DNA of 5,165 bases, taken from positions 1 to 5,165 of the forward strand of contig JAOABO010000119.1 in assembly GCA_026418315.1 (NCBI GenBank), written 5' to 3'. The notes under the pieces are model-generated. The model ran no database searches and was not told the DNA's origin. It was given only the letters and a program-made list of their open reading frames with translations. Position numbers and translations under genes: made by a program. Shown here in pieces: positions 1 to 5,165 of this stretch (position 1 is its first letter; the number at the start of each line of letters is the position of its first letter). Source of the stretch: Bacteroidia bacterium. GTDB taxonomy: Bacteria; Bacteroidota; Bacteroidia; B-17B0; Aurantibacillaceae.

Positions 1-774
1 TTTTGAAATTCCTGAAAAATCAAAAAGTTTTTCGGCATTGGGAGGTACTTCGCGTAGGGCAAAATTGAAAATATCTGCACCCAATAGTTGTAAATGTCTT
101 TTACTACGGATGATACCGGGTTCCACTTCTACTTCATCAAAAGTATCGGGTTGAATATGATAACGACTGCCGCCATGAGGAATTTTAATAGCATCTTCAC
201 CACTGCCATCGGTTTGTAAGTGAAAATAAATGGGTGATGTGTTGGGGTTGTATTCCATGGCAGTGGCACTTCCTGCATCGCCAAATAAGGGGTAAGTACT
301 CTTGTCTTTATAGCAAGTGGAAAGAGTAGATTTATCACCGGCTAAAAGGATACCGCGCTTGATTTGCCCTGATTGCAGTAAATTCCCAAGCACGTACAAG
401 CCATATACATAACCACTACAACCAAGGTTGATATCAAAGGCAATGATATTTTTTGAAAGTCCTAAACGATGTTGTAGAATAATAGATGAAGCAGGTATAA
501 AATAATCAGGTGACTGGGTAACAAAAATTAAAGCGTCTATTGAATTTTTATCCCATTGCAATGTATCTAATATCTGAAGAGCAGAGTGGTAGCACAAATC
601 GGCAGCAGTAAGATGAGGAGGTGCTACTCGTCTTTCTTCAATTCCTACGGTTTTAATGAAGAGTTCTCTTTCCTGTTCTGATATATATAGATAATCTTTG
701 GTAAGTATTTTATTTTTGGGAACAGCAGCCGATATGGAACAAATAGAGATATTGGGTAAAGATATGAAAGCCAT
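1..774 (-). CDS. KAS III-like 3-oxoacyl-ACP synthase (FabH family), 3' end cut by window edge
   Basis: A 258-residue open frame runs from ATG at 774 to the window edge with no stop, so the C-terminus is missing. FabH-family (KAS III) enzymes condense an acyl-CoA or acyl donor with an ACP-bound extender through an active-site Cys, in the cytoplasm. Seen here: an N-terminal GIEERR element (about residues 44-49), the nucleophile in a DINLGCSGYVYGL context (Cys119), FGDAGSATA (about 165-173), and a GADIFNFALREVP stretch near residue 240, typical of the helix before the active-site His. The catalytic His and Asn motifs and the Gly-rich C-terminus would lie beyond position 1. The usual length is about 320-350 residues, so roughly a quarter is missing. 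The start codon overlaps the ACP stop codon by one base (TAATG), which strongly supports this start and suggests the neighbouring ACP is its partner. It is clearly paralogous to the synthase at 2338-3324. Family is certain; substrate is unknown. Confidence 0.92.
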   Translation of the reverse strand, partial: MAFISLPNISICSISAAVPKNKILTKDYLYISEQERELFIKTVGIEERRVAPPHLTAADLCYHSALQILDTLQWDKNSIDALIFVTQSPDYFIPASSIILQHRLGLSKNIIAFDINLGCSGYVYGLYVLGNLLQSGQIKRGILLAGDKSTLSTCYKDKSTYPLFGDAGSATAMEYNPNTSPIYFHLQTDGSGEDAIKIPHGGSRYHIQPDTFDEVEVEPGIIRSKRHLQLLGADIFNFALREVPPNAEKLFDFSGISK

Positions 775-1010
775 TATTGAGATAATTTGGATTGGATAAT
801 GGTGTATAAATCTTCAATAGTTTGGGTACTTCGTAAATCGGATGCGGTGAGTTCTACGCCAAAGTTAGCATCTACAAAAGCAATAATGATAAGGGCGTGC
901 ATACTACTCCAATTAGGAATATCTCTGTAGTTGGTTTGTGGAGTAAGTGTACCGGGAGTGAGGTCTTCAAATTCTTTTTCTAAAAGTTGGGTAAATTCCT
1001 GGATGGTCAT
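774..1010 (-). CDS. Acyl carrier protein
   Basis: This is a 78-residue acidic protein of standard ACP length. It carries acyl intermediates on a phosphopantetheine arm, presumably for the KAS III-like enzyme encoded immediately downstream. The attachment site is read as Ser36 in N-W-S-S-M-H (residues 33-38). It is followed by a helix ending DANFGVELTASDL and a final TIEDLYTII helix, the usual ACP helix II-III-IV layout. The canonical D-S-L/M is here S-S-M, so the Asp before the attachment Ser is replaced by Ser. The gene starts 2 bases after the SecB-like stop and overlaps the next gene by 1 base, so it is co-translated with both. It is probably a pathway-specific carrier rather than the housekeeping fatty-acid ACP, because it is paired with an accessory KAS III and has the variant motif. 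Family is confident; pathway is inferred. Confidence 0.92.
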   Translation of the reverse strand: MTIQEFTQLLEKEFEDLTPGTLTPQTNYRDIPNWSSMHALIIIAFVDANFGVELTASDLRSTQTIEDLYTIIQSKLSQ

Positions 1011-1012
1011 GG

Positions 1013-1456
1013 TTAATTGTTTTGTTTTTCTGGTTTCAACATAATGATTGGTAAAGTGAGTGGTGGTAATCCGGTATGCAAGGTAATTTCGTGGATGAAT
1101 TGCCTAAAATAAGGATATATGATTGCAGGAGCATTATGGGTAGCAAAGGTTTGCAAAGATAATTCTGATGTTTCGGGGTTAATGGATTGAAATATGCCTA
1201 TATAGGTGGTTTGGATGGTTTTAATAATTTGATTTTCGAGTTTAGCGTGAATTTCTGATTTAAGTAAAACATAGAGAATATTTTCCTGATTGACCTTGAA
1301 AGAGGTACCTAATGTTACATCATAATCAATTTTTAATGAATCTGAGGGAGTGTTTGTTTTAATTTCATTAGGATGGGATAATGAAAAATCTAGCAGGTGG
1401 ATGCTTAATATTTTAAAGTGTGGATTTTCCTTTATTAGAGGGGGATTATGCTGCAT
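1013..1456 (-). CDS. SecB-like chaperone
   Basis: This 147-residue protein is close to the length of E. coli SecB (155). SecB tetramers hold unfolded proteins for SecA-dependent export; SecB-like proteins also act as chaperones of antitoxins in toxin-antitoxin-chaperone systems. Family evidence: FKILSIHLLDFSLSHPN (residues 14-30) lines up without gaps with the SecB N-terminal strand. The central IIKTIQTTYIGIF (77-89) matches the strand ending in GGIF. NAPAIIYPYFRQFIHEITL (108-126) followed by TGLPPLTLPIIML matches the SecB signature of N-PY-R, long helix and PxLxLxP. By alignment from memory, SecA-contact residue Asp20 is kept (Asp23), but Glu24 and Glu77 become Ser27 and Gln82, and the acidic C-terminal tail is replaced by a short KPEKQNN end. 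The gene overlaps the unknown gene upstream by 11 bases and is 2 bases from the ACP gene. I favour a specialised chaperone over housekeeping SecB. Confidence 0.82.
   Translation of the reverse strand: MQHNPPLIKENPHFKILSIHLLDFSLSHPNEIKTNTPSDSLKIDYDVTLGTSFKVNQENILYVLLKSEIHAKLENQIIKTIQTTYIGIFQSINPETSELSLQTFATHNAPAIIYPYFRQFIHEITLHTGLPPLTLPIIMLKPEKQNN
1154..1161 (-). promoter_or_regulatory. Possible internal -7 box upstream of the ACP gene
   Basis: TATCTTTG on the minus strand lies within the SecB-like coding sequence, about 145 bases before the ACP start. It could give extra transcription of the ACP and second KAS III genes. Matches of this kind are expected by chance several times in AT-rich DNA of this size, and no -33 element is seen, so support is low. 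Confidence 0.2.
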
Positions 1457-1916
1457 ATTCTGTTTTTTCTGATTGGGTTATTTCAGCAGGTTCAGAAATG
1501 TCAATTTTTATTTTGTTGGTTTTGATGGTATGTAAATAGGTTGATAAGATTACATTAGATACAGGGTCAAGTATCAACTGAATAGGATTAATGAATTGGT
1601 CAGGCGAAATTTGAAAAGCAGATGGGCGAAATTCAAAGAGAATGGGTTTATCTGTAAGATTATCATATTGCTGCATAGATAAAAAGGCGAGAGTTTCTTC
1701 AGGGAAATTTGGAATAAATTGATGGATGTCGAAATCCCATATTTTTTCTCCTAATTGCCCTTGAAGATATTCATCATATGGTTCAATGAAAATATAATGG
1801 GTATTATCTAATGAATCGGTAGTGTATTTGATATGAATAGAGGGAAACTCTTTCACTAGGTTATTTAACCATTGGATAATAAATTGTTGTGAAGATATTT
1901 CAGTGTATGGTTTCAT
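1446..1916 (-). CDS. Unrecognised 156-residue protein between HEPN and SecB-like genes
   Basis: I do not recognise this family. The protein appears soluble and acidic, with no signal peptide or membrane segment. It opens with an amphipathic helix (about 9-23, QQFIIQWLNNLVKEF). Alternating hydrophobic strands follow (IHIKYTT, HYIFIEP, ILFEFRP), with an aromatic-rich middle (IWDFDIHQFIPNFPEETLAF, about 59-78). A long hydrophobic region follows at 105-130, and a polar tail rich in Lys, Glu, Ser and Thr ends the protein. It shows no helix-turn-helix, no nucleotidyltransferase (MNT) G-S and D-x-D motif, and no recognisable nuclease motif. Its start lies 17 bases inside the HEPN gene and its end 11 bases inside the SecB-like gene, so the three are probably made in fixed proportion. 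By position it could be the antitoxin-like or adaptor partner of the HEPN protein and the client of the SecB-like chaperone. That role is inferred from gene order only. Confidence 0.8.
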   Translation of the reverse strand: MKPYTEISSQQFIIQWLNNLVKEFPSIHIKYTTDSLDNTHYIFIEPYDEYLQGQLGEKIWDFDIHQFIPNFPEETLAFLSMQQYDNLTDKPILFEFRPSAFQISPDQFINPIQLILDPVSNVILSTYLHTIKTNKIKIDISEPAEITQSEKTEYAA

Positions 1917-2304
1917 ATAATAATTTTTTTAATGATTTAGTAAGTGTAATAGATTGTTGAAGCACATGTTGTGCTGTATCTTGCTGTATGAGGGTGTTTT
2001 CGTAATCGGCCGTTTTTCTTACTTTTTTAATTTGAAATAGATCTTGTATTATTTTTTTTCTTTGTTTGGTATCTTGAATTTTTGTATCAATGAGTATTTT
2101 TAATAAATTGATGCGTTTTTCATGTGTTCCCTGTTTTTCATTATTATCTATTTTTATTTGGTTACTTGGATATTTCTCATTAATAAGTATAATCAGTTGA
2201 AAACAAGCATAATATGATGCGTGAACGCTCGTACTAAAAAATTTATTATTGATTAAAATTTTTGCTGCATTTATGTTTTGTTCAGATTTTTCGATTAATG
2301 ACAT
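1900..2304 (-). CDS. Small HEPN-domain protein (UPF0332-like)
   Basis: This is a 134-residue, probably all-helical basic protein. HEPN proteins are four- to five-helix bundles; some are toxin RNases, others non-catalytic partners of nucleotidyltransferases. Seen here: an N-terminal helix of the KSEQNINAAKILINN type (6-20), then SVHASYYACFQLIILIN (26-42) matching the family's A-x-SRAYYAMFHA helix. GTHEKRINLL (59-68) sits where related proteins have a K-H-x-x-x-I motif. RKTADYE (96-102) matches the R-x-x-A-D-Y motif of the UPF0332/PF05168-type group. The canonical R-x(4-6)-H of HEPN RNases is absent; the nearest His after Arg96 is His113. The ATG at 2304 sits 14 bases after a TATCTTTG box and inside an inverted repeat, and the gene is first of the translationally coupled set. 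A toxin role is possible given the SecB-like neighbour, but is not shown. Confidence 0.75.
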   Translation of the reverse strand: MSLIEKSEQNINAAKILINNKFFSTSVHASYYACFQLIILINEKYPSNQIKIDNNEKQGTHEKRINLLKILIDTKIQDTKQRKKIIQDLFQIKKVRKTADYENTLIQQDTAQHVLQQSITLTKSLKKLLYETIH

Positions 2305-2314
2305 AATTTATGTC
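2300..2314. repeat. Inverted repeat across the HEPN start codon
   Basis: GACATAA, one central base, then TTATGTC forms a perfect repeat with 7-base arms. The HEPN ATG (2304-2302) is inside one arm. It is a candidate operator for autoregulation or a small hairpin limiting translation. Confidence 0.6.
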
Positions 2315-2324
2315 TTTGCAAAGA
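2313..2324. repeat. 12-base palindrome overlapping the HEPN -7 box
   Basis: TCTTTGCAAAGA is a perfect palindrome that overlaps the -7 box and abuts the inverted repeat over the start codon. It may be a second operator half, or partly a by-product of the promoter consensus, since TTTGCAAA is common after Bacteroidota -7 boxes. Confidence 0.45.
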
Positions 2325-2326
2325 TA
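2319..2326 (-). promoter_or_regulatory. Candidate Bacteroidota -7 promoter box for the HEPN gene set
   Basis: The minus strand reads TATCTTTG, an exact match to the Bacteroidota -7 consensus TAnnTTTG, inside the 33-base gap before the HEPN start. Transcription would begin a few bases downstream and give a very short leader of roughly 10 bases. No clear TTTG -33 element is seen at 19-21 bases upstream. The box would let the HEPN, unknown, SecB-like, ACP and second KAS III genes be expressed separately from the first KAS III gene. Confidence 0.55.
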
Positions 2327-2337
2327 GTTAATAATTT

Positions 2338-3324
2338 TCAATATTCTATCACAGTAGCACCCAGCATAAATCCAATTCCAAAGCCGGCCAGTAAAATTTT
2401 CATACCTCTTTGAATTTTATTTTCAGAAATAAGTTGATGAAGGGCAATGGGAATGCTATTGGAAACAGTATTTCCGGTATAACGAATGTCGTTAAAAAAT
2501 TTTTCTTTGGGTATTTTGAGTTTTTTTCGCAGCACTTCCAGCATAAAAGAATTGGCCTGATGGAATACAAAATAATCTATGTCGTTGATTGTTAGATTAT
2601 TTTTTTCAAGGGTTTCGTATATCAGTGGGGGTACTTCTTTGATACTCATTAAAAAAACAGCGGTACCGTCCATTTTCATAGTTCCATAAGGTAATTTGCT
2701 TGTTTGAAGATATTCACAGTCAGGAGGATTGACCTGTCCACTTCTCTCGACGATAAGAGCGTTAAACTTTTTACCATAAGTAAAAAAAGTATAGTTATAG
2801 TTTTTCTTTTGGTCAATTTTATCTGATATGATTATTGTACTTGTTGCGGCATCTCCAAAAATGGAAAGTAATTCTAAATTATCTGGAGGAATAACATAAC
2901 TTGGAGTATCAGAGGTGATCAATAGCACACTTGTGGATATTCCAGATTTAATCAAGGATTCTGCTATAGATAATCCATAAATGTAGCCTGTACAACCGTG
3001 TGGTATGTCAAGACAATAACATTTATTGGAAAGATTTAAGCGATGCTGTAAAATAGCCGATGTATTAGGTGCTTTGTAGCTGAACCCATGCCCGATTAAA
3101 AGCAAGGCATCTATTTTATTTTTGTAATCAGGATGTTGATTGAGAAGTTTTTGAGCACTTTCATAAGCCATATCTTCCATATTGAAATCATGAGGAGTGT
3201 GTCGTCTTTCTATAACGCCTGTTTTTTTGTATATTTCTTCTTCGGTAACGTTGAACTGTTGGGCTAAATTTTTATTGGATAAAGTAGTTGGAGGAAGATA
3301 TACTGAAATTGCTTTTATTTGCAT
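2338..3324 (-). CDS. KAS III-like 3-oxoacyl-ACP synthase (FabH family), complete
   Basis: This 328-residue protein has full FabH length and an intact thiolase-fold catalytic triad. It has Cys111 in a LDIPHGCTGYIYGL context, His255 in FVFHQAN, and Asn285 in YTGNTVSNSIPIAL. The His-Asn spacing of 30 residues equals that of E. coli FabH (His244, Asn274). Other landmarks are TGVIERR (35-41), FGDAATST (156-163), a GTMKMDGTAVF helix lead-in (215-224), and the C-terminal Gly-rich AGFGIGFMLGATVIEY. It should be an active cytoplasmic condensing enzyme. The substrate is unknown; its divergence from the second KAS III-like gene suggests a different donor or step. The ATG at 3324 is 23 bases downstream of a TAACTTTG box. 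The end is separated from the HEPN gene by 33 bases holding another promoter-like box but no clear terminator, so read-through into the operon is likely. Confidence 0.93.
   Translation of the reverse strand: MQIKAISVYLPPTTLSNKNLAQQFNVTEEEIYKKTGVIERRHTPHDFNMEDMAYESAQKLLNQHPDYKNKIDALLLIGHGFSYKAPNTSAILQHRLNLSNKCYCLDIPHGCTGYIYGLSIAESLIKSGISTSVLLITSDTPSYVIPPDNLELLSIFGDAATSTIIISDKIDQKKNYNYTFFTYGKKFNALIVERSGQVNPPDCEYLQTSKLPYGTMKMDGTAVFLMSIKEVPPLIYETLEKNNLTINDIDYFVFHQANSFMLEVLRKKLKIPKEKFFNDIRYTGNTVSNSIPIALHQLISENKIQRGMKILLAGFGIGFMLGATVIEY
3314..3321 (+). promoter_or_regulatory. Weak -7-like box for the plus-strand membrane protein gene
   Basis: TTTATTTG differs by one base from TAnnTTTG and ends 17 bases before the proposed GTG start. 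It overlaps the start of the minus-strand KAS III gene. A TTG at 3288-3290 lies upstream but at slightly long spacing. The call is weak and rests mainly on position. Confidence 0.2.
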
Positions 3325-3338
3325 ACAAATTTAACAGA

Positions 3339-5165
3339 GTGGAAAAACAAAGTTACGGAAAAATTTACTTATGGTATGTAATAATAGCATTTCTTTTGTA
3401 TGGAAATACTATTAAAAATGATTATGCATTAGATGATGAATTTGTTGTATCAGGAAAGGATAATATAGTTCAGAAAGGAATTAAATCTATTCCAAAAATT
3501 TTAACCAGTTATCATGCTAAAGATGAGTCGGGAAATGAATATGAATACAGACCGATGGTAAAAATATCTTATGCTTTGGAAATTCAATTTTTTGGGAGCA
3601 ATGTTCATTTACATCATTTTTTTAATGTGATTTATTATGCTATTTGTCTGATAGTATTATTTAAGGTGTTGCTATTATTATTTGAAAACTATAGTTTGGA
3701 AACCATAGTATGGATGGTTATTTTTTTTGCATTTATACCTGTACACAGTGAAGTAGTGGCCAGTTTAAAGAACAGAGATGTGATGTTGAGTTTTATATTT
3801 TCTATGTTAATGCTGATATTTTTTTTAAAATGGATAAGAAATCAAAAATGGTTTGAATTTGTGTTAGTTCCAGTATTTTTTTTATTGGCATTATTGAGTA
3901 AGTTTGATGCCTTACCATTGATAGCTATTTTACCGATTATTTATGTTCAAGAAAAAAAGCTTCGTTTCAATAGAGAAAAAACACGAGCATACCTTAAGCA
4001 AGTTTTTTTTATCATTTTTGCATTGATAGTCGCTTATATTTTCTTAAAGAAGGGACAAAAACTATTATTGAATCCTGCCACTAAACAGAGAGTATTTAAT
4101 TATTTTGAAAATCCTCTTTACTTTGAAAATAAGTTTATTTACAGAGTGTTTACAATGGTTAATTCAATGGGTTTTTATTTAATGATGTTACTGTTTCCAA
4201 TTAAAATGTCTTGTTACTATGGGTTTGATGTTATATCAGTCAAAACTATAGATGCTTATGGAATAATAGGAATTGCATTTATGATTATACTGGCTTATTT
4301 ATTTTTCAAAGAATTTCAGAAAAAATCTCTTATTTGGTATGGTGTCATGTTTTTTGGAATAAGTGTTTCTATGTTTCTGAATTTTGTTAAGCCGGCGCCT
4401 GGCATTGTAGCGGACAGGTTTTTATTTATGCCTTCATTGGGGTGGGTTATGATTTTGATATATTGTATTGAATGGATGAATCAGAAATACTTTGAAAAAA
4501 AGAACAGTTTTCAGTTTACTCAAATCAATTGGTGGAAGAGGTCTGGAGGTGTAAAATGGTTAGTAGTACTTTATTTTATCGGACAATCTATGCTTATTTG
4601 GTATAGAAATTACGAGTGGAGGTATAAATTATACCTCTATGAAGCAGACGTAAAAAAATATCCTCAATCAGTAAAATTGCACATATTATATGCATCACAA
4701 ATTATATTAGAATATTTACAAAATACGGGAAGATTAAAGCAACAAGATATGCAAGTATACTTGACTCAAGCCATGGAACATTTTAGGAGAGGTATAGAAA
4801 TAGATAGTAGCTGCGGAAGTTGCTACAATAATATTGCGTTTTTATATATGAATTGGCTCAAAGATTATGAAAACAGTATACCAATTTTATTAAAAGCTTA
4901 TCAATTAGATTCTACAAGAAAAGAATTGCTGTGTAACATTGCAATAGCATATTTTAAAACCAACAGGAATGAAGATACTGTTGAATTATTTGTAAGAAAA
5001 TCTATAAAAAGAGATAAAGATAAGAGTTACGAAATACCACATTCTGTGATGTTAGAATATTGCAAGAAAAAAAAGATGTATGATAAAGGTATAGAATTTT
5101 TTAAACAAGAACTTGTTAATAGGCCTCGGTCGGAATACTTACACTTTGCTTTAGCAGAATTATTG
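3339..5165 (+). CDS. TMTC-like GT-C membrane protein with C-terminal TPR region, 3' end cut by window edge
   Basis: The open frame gives 609 residues from GTG at 3339 to the edge without a stop. It resembles the GT-C fold glycosyltransferase-like proteins with TPRs (the TMTC/DUF1736 type). Their usual role is transfer of a sugar from a lipid-linked donor at the membrane. Landmarks are TM1 (about 9-25), then the extracytoplasmic loop with Asp32-Asp33 in YALDDEFVV, YRPMVK (70-75), HHFFN (92-96), VHSEVVASLKNRD (135-147) and ADRFLFMPSLG (358-368). About a dozen hydrophobic segments reach residue 424. From about 429 a soluble helical region with TPR-like repeats follows, for example ALEIDP-like GIEIDSSCGSCYNNIAFLY. 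No in-frame ATG precedes residue 73, which lies inside a conserved motif, so a GTG start is chosen; TTG at 3309 is the main alternative. The gene is divergent from the acyl cluster. Donor and acceptor are unknown. Confidence 0.85.
   Translation, partial: MEKQSYGKIYLWYVIIAFLLYGNTIKNDYALDDEFVVSGKDNIVQKGIKSIPKILTSYHAKDESGNEYEYRPMVKISYALEIQFFGSNVHLHHFFNVIYYAICLIVLFKVLLLLFENYSLETIVWMVIFFAFIPVHSEVVASLKNRDVMLSFIFSMLMLIFFLKWIRNQKWFEFVLVPVFFLLALLSKFDALPLIAILPIIYVQEKKLRFNREKTRAYLKQVFFIIFALIVAYIFLKKGQKLLLNPATKQRVFNYFENPLYFENKFIYRVFTMVNSMGFYLMMLLFPIKMSCYYGFDVISVKTIDAYGIIGIAFMIILAYLFFKEFQKKSLIWYGVMFFGISVSMFLNFVKPAPGIVADRFLFMPSLGWVMILIYCIEWMNQKYFEKKNSFQFTQINWWKRSGGVKWLVVLYFIGQSMLIWYRNYEWRYKLYLYEADVKKYPQSVKLHILYASQIILEYLQNTGRLKQQDMQVYLTQAMEHFRRGIEIDSSCGSCYNNIAFLYMNWLKDYENSIPILLKAYQLDSTRKELLCNIAIAYFKTNRNEDTVELFVRKSIKRDKDKSYEIPHSVMLEYCKKKKMYDKGIEFFKQELVNRPRSEYLHFALAELL
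3348..3355 (-). promoter_or_regulatory. Candidate -7 promoter box for the first KAS III-like gene
   Basis: The minus strand reads TAACTTTG, matching TAnnTTTG, with 23 bases between it and the ATG at 3324. It lies inside the first codons of the divergent plus-strand gene, so the two transcription starts would be very close and could interfere. No convincing -33 element is visible. Confidence 0.45.

Noticed and set aside
129..338. 69-residue minus-strand open frame
   Set aside because: It lies entirely within the left KAS III-like gene in another frame; the real frame carries the family motifs here.
1013..1456. Housekeeping secB
   Set aside because: The gene context, missing acidic tail and changed SecA-contact residues favour a specialised SecB-like chaperone, although this is not proven.
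1446..2304. Classical MNT-HEPN toxin-antitoxin pair
   Set aside because: The partner of the HEPN protein shows no nucleotidyltransferase G-S and D-x-D motifs, and the HEPN protein lacks R-x(4-6)-H.
2305..2337. Intrinsic terminator after the first KAS III-like gene
   Set aside because: There is no GC-rich stem followed by a T run; the inverted repeats here are AT-rich and sit over a start codon and promoter box.
2410..2595. 61-residue plus-strand open frame
   Set aside because: It is antisense to the conserved C-terminal half of the complete KAS III-like gene and has no recognisable features.
3339..3555. Frameshift or pseudogene at the 5' end of the membrane protein gene, suggested by the lack of an ATG
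   Set aside because: The frame is unbroken, TM1 and all conserved N-terminal motifs are present, and GTG at 3339 is an adequate start.

Overview
The window is AT-rich DNA that most likely comes from a member of the Bacteroidota. Two things suggest this: promoter-like TAnnTTTG boxes (the -7 element of that phylum) at two gene starts, and protein families common there (a W-S-S-M type acyl carrier protein, KAS III paralogues, a TMTC-like TPR membrane protein). No rRNA, tRNA, CRISPR array, insertion sequence or convincing terminator was seen. Every stretch is coding except a 14-bp gap between divergent genes (3325-3338), a 33-bp gap (2305-2337) and a 2-bp gap.

Layout. Six genes lie on the minus strand, read from right to left. 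They are a complete KAS III-like synthase (3324-2338), a small HEPN/UPF0332-type protein (2304-1900), an unrecognised 156-residue protein (1916-1446), a SecB-like chaperone (1456-1013), an acyl carrier protein (1010-774), and a second KAS III-like synthase (774 to beyond position 1, cut by the window edge). From the HEPN gene onward the genes overlap by 17, 11 and 1 bases or are 2 bases apart, so five genes look translationally coupled. On the plus strand, a long multi-pass GT-C/TMTC-like membrane protein with a C-terminal TPR region starts at about 3339 from a non-ATG codon. It is open to the right edge.

How the genes may work together. ACP plus two KAS III-type condensing enzymes suggests a dedicated pathway that makes or transfers an unusual acyl group. 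Such sets in Bacteroidota are often near surface-glycan or lipid loci, which would fit the divergent GT-C-like gene, but the product cannot be read from this window.

The most interesting part is the HEPN / unknown / SecB-like trio set between the two synthases. It has its own -7 box and two abutting perfect inverted repeats over its promoter and start codon. The SecB-like protein appears to lack the acidic residues and tail that E. coli SecB uses to bind SecA. This arrangement resembles toxin-antitoxin-chaperone (TAC) modules, in which a SecB-like chaperone controls an antitoxin, but with a HEPN protein and an unrecognised partner. That reading is inference and needs homology, structure and functional tests.
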